Source: Rhodospirillaceae bacterium
Lineage (GTDB): Bacteria; Pseudomonadota; Alphaproteobacteria; Rhodospirillales; Magnetospirillaceae
Direction: 5' to 3'
Assembly: GCA_030151865.1 (NCBI GenBank)
Contig: JASLCK010000001.1
Location: 1 to 10,727 of the forward strand
DNA length: 10,727 nucleotides
A program made the translations under genes and the position numbers. This document shows positions 1 to 6,938 of the stretch, piece by piece. Below the pieces are notes generated by a model. It saw only the letters and a program-made list of their open reading frames with translations. It made no database searches and was not told where the DNA came from. How positions within the stretch are numbered: position 1 is the stretch's first letter; every line of letters begins with the position of its first letter.

Positions 1-80
1 GGCAGGCGCACGGCGGAAACCAAACCAAAGACCAGCAACGAAGCGCCGATAAAGGCGACAAAGCCCATGAGCACGTCCAT
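1..80 (-). CDS. N-terminus of an unidentified membrane protein (partial)
   Basis: The minus strand is open from an ATG at 80-78 to the left edge, giving 26 complete codons. The peptide begins MDVLMGFVAFIGASLLVFGL and is almost wholly hydrophobic, so it looks like an N-terminal transmembrane helix or uncleaved signal anchor ending in a basic residue (VRL). A purine-rich AAAGGG lies about 8 bases upstream of the ATG, which supports a real start. The rest of the gene lies outside the window, so no family can be assigned. It points away from the TRAP operon and is probably a separate transcription unit. Confidence 0.6.
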   Translation of the reverse strand, partial: MDVLMGFVAFIGASLLVFGLVSAVRL

Positions 81-261
81 TTTCACATCCCTTTACTCTG
101 GCGGCTGAACGCCTTGTTTTCTGCGCCAAAGGGTGGCACGGGGCAGTTTGCCCTGTCAACGAAACAACGAAATTTTTACGTCCCTCTTACGCTTTTCCGG
201 CTCGAACGCTGACGGGATTGCGGACCACGATGGATCATCGCAACACTCCATGGTGTCCGCC

Positions 262-384
262 ATGTCCGACGCCCCGGCCTTTCAGCGTTTTTTCACCCCG
301 CAACGACGTATTCTGATCTGGGTGGTGTTCACCCTGGTGATGTCGCGGGTCATCCTGGCCCTGGCGGTCCGCTGGCTGGAATAA
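262..384 (+). CDS. possible small single-span membrane protein (40 aa)
   Basis: This short plus-strand ORF reads MSDAPAFQRFFTPQRRILIW, followed by a hydrophobic stretch (VVFTLVMSRVILALAV) and the end RWLE. That is one predicted membrane span after a basic segment (PQRR), so an N-in orientation is likely. The same frame is open upstream to a GTG at 133, with another ATG at 250. I prefer 262 because MSDAP looks like a natural N-terminus, but no convincing Shine-Dalgarno precedes any of the three. The stop codon falls in the loop of a perfect hairpin (370-398). I recognise no family. If it is not a gene, 81-408 is a 328-base non-coding stretch. Confidence 0.35.
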   Translation: MSDAPAFQRFFTPQRRILIWVVFTLVMSRVILALAVRWLE

Positions 385-398
385 CCTTCCAGCCAGCG
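370..398. terminator. perfect 12-bp hairpin between convergent reading frames
   Basis: Bases 370-381 are exactly complementary to 387-398, with a 5-base loop. The hairpin lies 11 bases beyond the dctM stop on the minus strand and contains the last codons and stop of the small plus-strand ORF. Neither side has a clear T-run, so it is not a canonical intrinsic terminator. It could be a bidirectional transcript end or a 3'-end stabilising structure. Confidence 0.5.
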
Positions 399-408
399 CA
401 GCCCGCAC

Positions 409-1695
409 TTAGTTGAAGCCCAGATGATGCGGCAGCCACAACGCCAGTTGCGGAAAGACCACCACCAGCATCAGGGTCAGGAACATTGCCAACATCAGCC
501 ACAATACCCAGCGCAGGGTGGATTCGATGCTGGTGCCGGCAATGCGGCACGTCACCATCAGGTTGACCGCCATGGGCGGGGTAAACTGGCCGATGGCAAT
601 CTTCAAGGTCAGGATGACGCCGAACCACACCAGATCCCAATGATAGGTCTGGGCGATGGGAATCAGCAGCGGCAGCAGGATGATGAAGGTGGAAACCCCA
701 TCCAGTAAGGTGCCGATGATGATCAGCATGACAATCAACAGCGCCATCACACCGTATTGACCGATGCCCAGATTGACGATGCCGCTGGCGATGGGATCGA
801 TGATGCTAAGCGTGCTCATCGCCCAGCCGAACACGCTGGCCAACCCCACCACGGTCAGGATGATGGCCGAAATTTCCGCCGCCTCCACCATCATGCTGTA
901 GATGTCCTTCATCTTCAGCGTGCGATAGACGACGATGCCCAGGAACAGGCCATAGGCCACGGCAATCACCGCCGCTTCGGTCGGGGTGAACACGCCAAAG
1001 CGCAAGCCGCCCAGAATCAGCACCTTGGCGAACAGCCCCAGGAAAGCATCCTTGAAGCTGGCCCAGAACGGGGGACGCGGCTCGTGGCTCTGCTCGGCGC
1101 CCAGATTGTATTTGCGGGCCAAAAGCCAGGTCGGAATGATCAGCGCCAGACCGGCCATGGTGCCGGGGATGATCCCGGCAGCAAACATGGCGGTGGCCGG
1201 GGCCGACGGCACCAGCACGCTATAGATGATCAACGCCACCGATGGCGGGATCAGGATGTCGGTGGCCGCCGCCGCCGCCACCACGCTGGCGATATAGGAT
1301 CTGGGATATCCGGCGCGCAACATGCTGGGTGCCATGACGCCCGTCACCGCCGCCGCGATGGCCGGACCGGACCCGGAAATGCCACCCATCATCATGGCCA
1401 CCACCACCGCGATGATGCCCAGCGATCCCCGCCCGCGGCCAATGATGGCGGTGGCGAAATTGACCAGTTTGCCCGCCACGCCCGAACGGTCGAAAATCGT
1501 CCCAGCCAGCACGAACATCGGAATGGTCAGCAGCGGATATTTGGCAATGCCCGCCCAGACATTGGTGGGCACCGCCAGAATCCCCAGCTTGGCGGCGACG
1601 ATCGCCCCGGTTCCAGCCAGACCGAGCGACACCGCGATCGGCGTCCCCAGCAAAAGCATGACGAAGAACGCGGCGAACAGACCAAAACCGATCAT
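409..1695 (-). CDS. dctM: TRAP transporter large permease subunit (DctM family)
   Basis: This 428-residue protein is the usual length for DctM subunits. It is highly hydrophobic throughout with about a dozen predicted helices, starting MIGFGLFAAFFVMLLLGTPI. Family-like features include the glycine/serine-rich GGISGSGPAIAAAVTGVMAP segment and a proline-bearing FTPPMAVNL segment near the C-terminus. DctM forms the translocation pathway of a TRAP transporter in the inner membrane, using an ion gradient to import substrate handed over by the binding protein. Its ATG overlaps the dctQ TGA by 4 bases (ATGA), so translation is probably coupled. It is the last gene of the operon, with a hairpin 11 bases beyond the stop. 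The substrate cannot be deduced from this subunit. The symbol is a family name, not proof of dicarboxylate transport. Confidence 0.95.
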   Translation of the reverse strand: MIGFGLFAAFFVMLLLGTPIAVSLGLAGTGAIVAAKLGILAVPTNVWAGIAKYPLLTIPMFVLAGTIFDRSGVAGKLVNFATAIIGRGRGSLGIIAVVVAMMMGGISGSGPAIAAAVTGVMAPSMLRAGYPRSYIASVVAAAAATDILIPPSVALIIYSVLVPSAPATAMFAAGIIPGTMAGLALIIPTWLLARKYNLGAEQSHEPRPPFWASFKDAFLGLFAKVLILGGLRFGVFTPTEAAVIAVAYGLFLGIVVYRTLKMKDIYSMMVEAAEISAIILTVVGLASVFGWAMSTLSIIDPIASGIVNLGIGQYGVMALLIVMLIIIGTLLDGVSTFIILLPLLIPIAQTYHWDLVWFGVILTLKIAIGQFTPPMAVNLMVTCRIAGTSIESTLRWVLWLMLAMFLTLMLVVVFPQLALWLPHHLGFN

Positions 1696-2210
1696 TGGTC
1701 AATCCCCCGCACCACCCGGACCAAGCGCCCCAGGGCGCGCAACGACACCACCGCCGCCAGGATCGGCAGCCACATGGTGTAAAGCCACTGCGGCACCCCC
1801 AGCGCGGGCGACGTCACTTCAAAATCGTAATCATCCCAAGCGGTCTGCGCCCCATAAACGGTCAGGATCAGAAACATCGCCAGGATCGCCAGGGTACAGA
1901 AAACCTCCGCCGCCTGACGGCCGCGCGGCGGCAGTTTGTCAGCCAGAAAGGTGATGCGCATGTGACGGTTGCGCACCACCGCCACCGACGCCCCCAGCAG
2001 GGTCATGATCACCATCAGGCAGATGGAATATTCTTCGGTGAAGGCGAAGGAGATATCGGTGAAATAACGGGCCAGCACATTGGCAAAGGTAATCAGCGCC
2101 ACCACGGCCATGGTCAGGGCGGCCAGGGCTTCTTCCACCTTGATCGGAATCCAGGTTTTCGGCGGTGTCTGTTCCGCCTCGGTCTCAAAGGGTAAGGGTT
2201 CGGCGCTCAT
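1692..2210 (-). CDS. dctQ: TRAP transporter small permease subunit (DctQ family)
   Basis: This 172-residue protein has a cytoplasmic N-terminal tail of about 25 residues, rich in Glu and Pro, and four predicted helices near residues 28-50, 63-82, 102-122 and 143-160. That is the typical DctQ layout. The segment NVLARYFTDISFAFTEEYSI and the RNRHMRI loop between helices 2 and 3 are typical of the family. DctQ pairs with DctM in the inner membrane and is needed for transport. The ATG at 2210 has only a weak GAG-containing ribosome site. The gene lies 86 bases downstream of dctP, across a terminator-like hairpin, and overlaps dctM by 4 bases. This suggests QM are made as a coupled pair and at lower levels than dctP. 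Confidence 0.93.
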   Translation of the reverse strand: MSAEPLPFETEAEQTPPKTWIPIKVEEALAALTMAVVALITFANVLARYFTDISFAFTEEYSICLMVIMTLLGASVAVVRNRHMRITFLADKLPPRGRQAAEVFCTLAILAMFLILTVYGAQTAWDDYDFEVTSPALGVPQWLYTMWLPILAAVVSLRALGRLVRVVRGIDQ

Positions 2211-2236
2211 GGAATATCTCGGACTTTAAAGGAAAA

Positions 2237-2275
2237 ACCGCCCCCGCATGGGCCTCACGGTCCGTCGGGGGCGGT
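2237..2275 (-). terminator. intercistronic terminator/attenuator between dctP and dctQM
   Basis: ACCGCCCCCG (2237-2246) is perfectly complementary to CGGGGGCGGT (2266-2275). The inner part can pair further (2248-2254 with 2259-2265, with G-T wobbles) to a 4-base loop. Read on the minus strand, the stem is followed by TTTTTCC. That is an intrinsic terminator shape placed 21 bases after the dctP stop and before dctQ. Partial read-through would let it act as an attenuator setting the dctP:dctQM ratio. It could also protect the 3' end of a processed dctP mRNA. Confidence 0.8.
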
Positions 2276-2296
2276 GATTGCAATCAGCTCTGACTT

Positions 2297-3346
2297 TTAA
2301 CGCTTGGCGATGGCGTCTTCGGCCTTCTTGACCAGCGGTTCACCGATGGTCTTGGCCCACTTGTCGAAGACCGGACGGGTCGCCTTGCGGAAGGCATCCT
2401 TTTCGGCATCGGACAGACGCACCACCGAAACACCGTTGGCTTCGATGGCCTTCAGGGTTTCGTCATCGCCGCCAGCAATGCCCTTGCGGGCCAGGGCGAC
2501 TTCTTCCTGAGCGGCCTGCACGGCGGCTTCACGCACCAGCTTCTGGTCTTCCGGCGACCAACTGTCCCACACGGTCTTCGACACCACGAAGATCAGCGGA
2601 TCGGCCACATATCCCCACAGGGTCAGATGCTTCTGATTGACCGTATGCAGCTTGGCGGCCGAGAAGATCGACAGCGGATTTTCCTGACCATCGACGGCAC
2701 TGGTGGCCATGGCGGGCTGGGCGTCGGCCCAGCTCATCTGCACCGGGTTGGCCCCCAGCGCGGTCATGGTGTCAACAAACAGCGGGCTGCCGACCACGCG
2801 CAGCTTCAGCCCCTTCAGATCGTCGGGGGCATGGACCGCGTGCTTGGAATTGGAAACTTCGCGGAAGCCGTTCTCGCCCCAGGCCAGCGGCACCACGCCC
2901 TTGGACGACAGGATGTCGAACAGGTCCTTGCCCACATCACCGTGGGTCAGGGCGTCGATGGCCTTGTAATCGGGCATCAGGAACGGCAGGGCGAACAGGT
3001 TCAGTTCCTTGATCTGCGGCGACCAGTTAATGGTCGAGCCAACGGCCAGATCAATGGTGCCCTGACGCAGCGCGGTGAATTCCTTGGTCTGATCGCCGCC
3101 CACCAGGCTGGTGCCGGGATACATCTTCACCGAAATGCGCCCTTGGGTCTTTTCCTTGATCAGTTCGGCCCACCGCTTGCCGCCCGCGCCCCAGGGAAAG
3201 CTGTCGGGCAGCACCGTGGACAGACGGTACTCTTCCTTATAATCGGCAGCGACGGCGGGACCAGACACCGCCAGCAGGGACGCGGCCATGGCAACGCCGC
3301 CAAAAGCCAGGACGCCATATCGGGCCAGTTTCGTCACAATCGTCAC
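2297..3346 (-). CDS. dctP: TRAP transporter periplasmic solute-binding protein (DctP family)
   Basis: This 349-residue protein captures substrate in the periplasm and delivers it to DctQM. Residues 1-34 form a Sec signal peptide (basic start, hydrophobic core, cleavage near AVAA-DYKEE). The mature part shows DctP landmarks: YPGTSLVGGDQTKEFTALRQ around 77-95, ALPFLM near 119, and GLKLRVVGSPLFVDTMTALG at 179-198. R183 sits where the family's conserved arginine binds a substrate carboxylate. AQPAMATSAVDGQENPLSIF follows at 209-228. The start is GTG at 3346, with the strong site GGAAGGGGA just upstream. It is the first gene of the operon, and a candidate promoter lies at 3384-3411. The ligand is probably an organic acid because R183 is present, but its identity is unknown. 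Confidence 0.95.
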   Translation of the reverse strand: MTIVTKLARYGVLAFGGVAMAASLLAVSGPAVAADYKEEYRLSTVLPDSFPWGAGGKRWAELIKEKTQGRISVKMYPGTSLVGGDQTKEFTALRQGTIDLAVGSTINWSPQIKELNLFALPFLMPDYKAIDALTHGDVGKDLFDILSSKGVVPLAWGENGFREVSNSKHAVHAPDDLKGLKLRVVGSPLFVDTMTALGANPVQMSWADAQPAMATSAVDGQENPLSIFSAAKLHTVNQKHLTLWGYVADPLIFVVSKTVWDSWSPEDQKLVREAAVQAAQEEVALARKGIAGGDDETLKAIEANGVSVVRLSDAEKDAFRKATRPVFDKWAKTIGEPLVKKAEDAIAKR

Positions 3347-3383
3347 AGCAATCCCCTTCCTTGGGCAAAAAATCGGACCACAG

Positions 3384-3411
3384 AGAATAACCTTTCTCGA
3401 ACATCATTCAA
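3384..3411 (-). promoter_or_regulatory. candidate sigma-70-type promoter for dctPQM
   Basis: Read on the minus strand, TTGAAT (3411-3406) and TATTCT (3389-3384) are separated by 16 bases. This would start transcription near 3376 and give a leader of about 30 bases before the dctP GTG. The -10 overlaps a short inverted repeat (GAGAA-N6-TTCTC, 3383-3398) that could serve as an operator. This is by eye only. Confidence 0.4.
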
Positions 3412-3445
3412 GCCGCATGCTTATTTCACCAGGATCGTAAAAACG

Positions 3446-3475
3446 TTCATTATCTTTCCACCATCCGGTGATAAT
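3446..3475 (+). promoter_or_regulatory. candidate promoter for the sensor kinase gene
   Basis: TTCATT (3446-3451) and GATAAT (3470-3475) are 18 bases apart. The -10 is good (5 of 6) and the -35 weak. The start of transcription would be near 3482, leaving a leader of about 70 bases before the ATG at 3552. If correct, the upstream in-frame GTG at 3468 lies outside the mRNA. Confidence 0.3.
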
Positions 3476-3551
3476 CAGTTTTTCAGCGGCATATCTTGAC
3501 CCTGACGGTTGGGTCTGGGCACTCTGGGCCCCTTATCGTCCGGGATTGTTG

Positions 3552-5987
3552 ATGCCGCCTGTGTCCTTGCTCCGTTCCTTCAAGCGATTGCTGCGCCTTT
3601 GGGCGATGGGTTTGGCTTTTCTCCTGGGCCTGATCACCGTCGCCCAGGCTGCATCGGGCCCGCTGATGCTGACGCCCGAGATGAAATCGGTGGATCTGGG
3701 GACATACTGGTCCGTGCTGCGCGATCCCGGCGGCAAACTGACCTTGCAAGACATTATCGAAGCCGACCGGGCCAAACTGTTTCAGCCCATCCCCGGTGAT
3801 CTGGCGGCGGGATACACCACCGACGCATTGTGGCTGCGGGTCGAAGTCATCCGCCGGGCCGATAGCGACGATCAATGGTGGCTGGAACTGGACCCGCCGT
3901 TTGTGGATCGGGTCGTCTTATATGCTCCCAGCATCGACGGTGACCGCCCCCATGTGGCAGGCCGACGCCTGCCCCTGGAAGCCCGCGATCTGGCCAGCAA
4001 TTACCTGCTGTTCGGCCTGTCCCTGCCCGAAGATATGCCGACCACTTTATATATCCGCCTGGAAAGCCAGACATCGCTGGTGGTGCACGGCAAGCTGCTG
4101 CCGCGGTCTTTTTTGTTTCACACCATCCAGTCCGATCTGATCATTCTCAGCATCCTGTTTGGCAGCATGTTGTTGATGACCCTGATCAGCGCCACCTTTG
4201 CCCTATGGCTGCGGGGCAGCCAATATCTGCCGTTCGCGGTCTGGACCTTTGCCAGCCTGTGCCAGTTTGCCGCCAACACCGGCATGATTCAGGTCTTGCT
4301 GCCCGACTACCATCGCTACAGCTATATTTTTCATGGTCTCAGCATGGCTTTAAACGTTGCCTGCGGGGCCTGGATGGGCATTGCCATCCTGGATAGCAGA
4401 AAACGTCATCGCTGGATTCACATCTTCTTCCTGTTTCAGATTGCCGTGGGTTTGCTGGTCACTCCAGCCCCCTGGTTTGACCGCTATGATCTGGTGCCGC
4501 GCATTCTGAACCCGGTTGTCCTGATCTCGCTGATCATCAGTTCCTGGGGATTGGCCGTGGATGTGCGCAACCGCATTCCATCGGCCCTGACCTATCTGAT
4601 TGGTTTTGGTCTGACCATCCTCATCACCATGCTGGTGATCCTGCGCAACATGGGCATCATCCCCAACAGCGAGTTCTTGGCCTGGGGCTATGTGCTGGCC
4701 GCGCCGCTTTATATGGGGGTGGTCAGCGTCGGTTTGGCCAATGGCGTGCGCTGGTCCGAAAAACAACGGGCTTTGGCCCAAGCCGCCTTGCTGGAGGCAT
4801 CCCGGCAGTCGGAACAGCAATTGGCCGAGCGGGTCAGCCAGCGCACCCACGCCCTGGAAAACGAAATCCAGGAACGCCGTCAGGCGGAGAAACTGCTGCG
4901 CGACAGCGAAATGAAATTCCGCAATCTGGTGGAATCCGCCCCCATTCCAATCCTGGTGGCGATCGAGCCAGAAGGCTATATCCTGTTTGCCAACCCACTG
5001 GCGGAAAGCCTGTTGAAACCGCCAGTCGGGCAGCGGTTGGACGACCTGTTCCCCAATGATGGCGACAGCCTGTTCCTCCGGCTGCGCAGGGCCGATCTGA
5101 CCACCGATCTGGAAGTGCGCCACACCATGCCCGATGGTGAAGTCCGCTGGCTTTTGCTTTCAGGCATCCGCATGCAGTTCGATCGTCAGGATGCGGTGAT
5201 GATCAGCATCAACGACTTCACCGAACATAAGCGGGTGGAGATCAATCTGCGCGATGCCCGTACCCAGGCCGAAGCGGCCCTGATGGTGCAAAAGATGGCG
5301 ATGACCGAGCAACGCGACTTTCTTGCCATGGTCTCCCACGAATTCCGCACCCCCTTAGGCATCATCACCGCATCGGCGGAATTCGTCGAACTGGACCTGC
5401 CGTCCGATGACGAGCAGGCACGCGAGGAAGTGGATAAAATCCGCCGCGCCTGCCAACGCATGCTGAAGCTGGTGGAAAGCTGTCTGTCCGACGAATGGCT
5501 GGAATCCATGGCCCTAGGCCGCGCCTCGACCCCGCTCAATCTGACCGAACTGGTCAAGGAAGCCGCCCAGACCGCCGCCATCGGCCAAAATCCCTTGCGT
5601 CTGTTTCTGCCGCCGCCCGACCGTTTGCCGCCCATGGTGGACGGCGATCCCGCCCTGCTCAGCCTGATGCTGGGCAATCTGATCGAGAATGCGGGTAAGT
5701 ATTCCAATGGCTTTGGACCGATCGACGTGGCCTTATTTGCCGCCGACACGGATCTGGCCGTCATCGAAGTTTCCGACCGCGGCCCCGGCATCCCGGAAAG
5801 CGAGTTGGAACGCATCTTCGATAAATATTACCGCCTACCCTCAACCCAGGCCAAACCGGGGGCCGGTCTGGGGCTTTATCTGGTGCGGCGCATCCTGAAC
5901 AGCCATTTCGGCACCATCCGCGCCAGCCTGCGCGAGGGCGGCGGCACCACCTTCACCATCGCGCTGCCATTACGGCAGAATAGGTAA
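3552..5987 (+). CDS. 7TMR-DISM sensor histidine kinase with PAS domain
   Basis: The protein has 811 residues from the ATG at 3552, chosen because CGGGA lies about 7 bases upstream and a signal peptide begins there (residues 1-33, cleavage near AQA-A). The frame is open further up to GTG 3468, but that extension looks non-coding. Residues about 35-193 resemble the 7TMR-DISMED2 extracytoplasmic sensor domain (WLRVEV, WWLELDPPFVDRVVLY). Residues 194-397 form about seven helices (7TMR-DISM). A coiled coil follows at about 400-453, then a PAS domain (454-560). The HisKA domain has the phospho-accepting H596 in FLAMVSHEFRTPLG. The ATPase domain has N713 (NLIENAGKYS), D742 (DRGPGIP), the F box FDKYYR and GAGLGLYLVRR near 769-779. 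All catalytic boxes look intact and there is no receiver domain. It sits divergent to the TRAP operon and upstream of a response regulator, its likely partner. Confidence 0.93.
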   Translation: MPPVSLLRSFKRLLRLWAMGLAFLLGLITVAQAASGPLMLTPEMKSVDLGTYWSVLRDPGGKLTLQDIIEADRAKLFQPIPGDLAAGYTTDALWLRVEVIRRADSDDQWWLELDPPFVDRVVLYAPSIDGDRPHVAGRRLPLEARDLASNYLLFGLSLPEDMPTTLYIRLESQTSLVVHGKLLPRSFLFHTIQSDLIILSILFGSMLLMTLISATFALWLRGSQYLPFAVWTFASLCQFAANTGMIQVLLPDYHRYSYIFHGLSMALNVACGAWMGIAILDSRKRHRWIHIFFLFQIAVGLLVTPAPWFDRYDLVPRILNPVVLISLIISSWGLAVDVRNRIPSALTYLIGFGLTILITMLVILRNMGIIPNSEFLAWGYVLAAPLYMGVVSVGLANGVRWSEKQRALAQAALLEASRQSEQQLAERVSQRTHALENEIQERRQAEKLLRDSEMKFRNLVESAPIPILVAIEPEGYILFANPLAESLLKPPVGQRLDDLFPNDGDSLFLRLRRADLTTDLEVRHTMPDGEVRWLLLSGIRMQFDRQDAVMISINDFTEHKRVEINLRDARTQAEAALMVQKMAMTEQRDFLAMVSHEFRTPLGIITASAEFVELDLPSDDEQAREEVDKIRRACQRMLKLVESCLSDEWLESMALGRASTPLNLTELVKEAAQTAAIGQNPLRLFLPPPDRLPPMVDGDPALLSLMLGNLIENAGKYSNGFGPIDVALFAADTDLAVIEVSDRGPGIPESELERIFDKYYRLPSTQAKPGAGLGLYLVRRILNSHFGTIRASLREGGGTTFTIALPLRQNR

Positions 5988-6039
5988 GAAATAGACAGAT
6001 CAAGGTGGGAAAAAGCCAGGAAAAACCACCCTTTAGCAC

Positions 6040-6068
6040 GTTCCATTCAAGTCTTTGACATGTATACT
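6040..6068 (+). promoter_or_regulatory. possible separate promoter for the response regulator
   Basis: TATACT (6063-6068) is a good -10, with a poor -35 (TTCCAT, 6041-6046) 16 bases upstream. Transcription would begin near 6075, after the ATG at 6060, which therefore would not be the start of the regulator. A perfect TTGACA at 6055-6060 has no matching -10 at 16-18 bases. Confidence 0.25.
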
Positions 6069-6107
6069 CGCAAGCTGTCTGGACTTATGAGAACAGGACC
6101 GCGCGCC

Positions 6108-6818
6108 GTGGCCATTCAAGTTGTGATCGTTGAAGACGATGTGGATTTGCGCGACACTTTTTGCCGCTATTTGACCCGCGTCGGCATGAACGTCACCGGC
6201 GTCGGCAGCGTCGAGGAGTTCGAGGCGCTGAATGTCTCGCCCGATATCGCTATTTTCGACATCAACCTGCCGGGCGACAGCGGTCTGGTAGGGGCTGGAC
6301 GTCTGCGCCTGACGTCACGCGCGGGCATCATCATGCTGACCGCCCGCGATGCCCTGGACGACAAGGTGCTGGGTCTGTCCCTGGGGGCCGACGCTTATCT
6401 GGTCAAGCCGGTGCATATCCGCGAACTGGAAGCGATGATCCGCAGCCTGTATCGTCGCCTGACCGATGAAAACACCAGCCAGCCGCAGGCCCCGGTCCCG
6501 GTTGAGGATGGAGCCTGGATTCTGGACACCCGCCGCTGGAGCCTGACCCCGCCCGGTCGGCAAAACGGGGTTCCTCTGTCGGCGGCGGAATATCATTTTC
6601 TGTCGGTGCTGATGCGCAGCTTTGGCCAGCCCGTCCCGCGCGAGGATATTTTGCAGGCCCTGGGCAAGGGCAACAGCGAAACCGAACTGCGCGGCCTGGA
6701 TACCTTGTTGTCGCGCCTGCGCAAAAAAGTAGAAACCGAAGTGGCCGGAATTGAATTCCCGGTCCGCTCGGTGCGCGGCATCGGTTACGTCTTCGCAGCA
6801 CCTGCGCGCAACCAATAG
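6108..6818 (+). CDS. OmpR-family response regulator
   Basis: The chosen start is GTG 6108 (236 aa, MAIQVVIVEDDVDL), because receiver domains of this family begin almost directly with the first beta strand and AGGA lies about 9 bases upstream. ATG 6087 (243 aa) and ATG 6060 (252 aa) are in-frame alternatives. Receiver domain, residues 1-117: acidic E9, D10 and D11; phospho-acceptor D51 in IAIFDINLPG; T78; K100 in LVKPVH. These are all the key residues. A linker at about 120-135 leads to a winged-helix DNA-binding domain (LSAAEYHFLSVLM, then LLSRLRKKVE and VRSVRGIGYVF). It lies 120 bases after the kinase gene on the same strand and is its probable partner. The likely targets are the divergent dctP promoter and its own operon, but this is inference. 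Confidence 0.93.
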   Translation: MAIQVVIVEDDVDLRDTFCRYLTRVGMNVTGVGSVEEFEALNVSPDIAIFDINLPGDSGLVGAGRLRLTSRAGIIMLTARDALDDKVLGLSLGADAYLVKPVHIRELEAMIRSLYRRLTDENTSQPQAPVPVEDGAWILDTRRWSLTPPGRQNGVPLSAAEYHFLSVLMRSFGQPVPREDILQALGKGNSETELRGLDTLLSRLRKKVETEVAGIEFPVRSVRGIGYVFAAPARNQ

Positions 6819-6912
6819 CGCACCGCTTTATTTATCCACCGCTTTCCCCTCGCCGCTGGGCATGGCACCGTTGTTTTGAGTTGCCAGATCATCCTATTGG
6901 GTGGACCATCGG

Positions 6913-6938
6913 TATAATAATGCAAGGAGGGGACAAGC
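6913..6938 (+). promoter_or_regulatory. perfect -10 hexamer and strong Shine-Dalgarno before the EF-G-like gene
   Basis: TATAAT occurs at 6913-6918, with no good -35 16-18 bases upstream. The ribosome site AAGGAGG at 6924-6930 is 8 bases before the ATG at 6939 and clearly fixes that start. If the -10 were used, transcription would start inside or right at the Shine-Dalgarno, so either the leader is extremely short or the true promoter is further upstream. Confidence 0.4.

Noticed and set aside
757..1782. Long plus-strand open frame (341 codons) opposite dctM and dctQ
   Set aside because: Its product is dominated by His, Arg, Asp and Gly with no domain, as expected from the reverse complement of GC-rich hydrophobic coding sequence. 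dctM and dctQ on the other strand are unambiguous.
2627..3499. Plus-strand open frame opposite dctP running into the intergenic region
   Set aside because: It is a shadow of the dctP codon pattern; no ribosome site or recognisable domain, and it would cross the divergent promoter region.
3496..3501. TTGACC as a -35 for the kinase gene
   Set aside because: No acceptable -10 lies 16-18 bases downstream.
3468..3551. Upstream GTG start extending the kinase by 28 residues
   Set aside because: The extension reads as Trp/Pro-rich non-coding sequence ahead of a normal signal peptide, and a promoter candidate would start transcription downstream of it.
4350..5123. Minus-strand open frame (257 codons) inside the kinase gene
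   Set aside because: Gln/His/Gly-rich low-information product opposite well-recognised transmembrane and PAS coding sequence.
6002..6034. Weak hairpin GGTGG...CCACC between kinase and regulator genes
   Set aside because: Five strong pairs with a 17-base loop and no T-run; not a credible terminator.
6821..6845. Nine-base direct repeat CACCGCTTT (6821-6829 and 6837-6845) after the response regulator
   Set aside because: Two short copies with no further repeats; chance cannot be excluded and no function is suggested.
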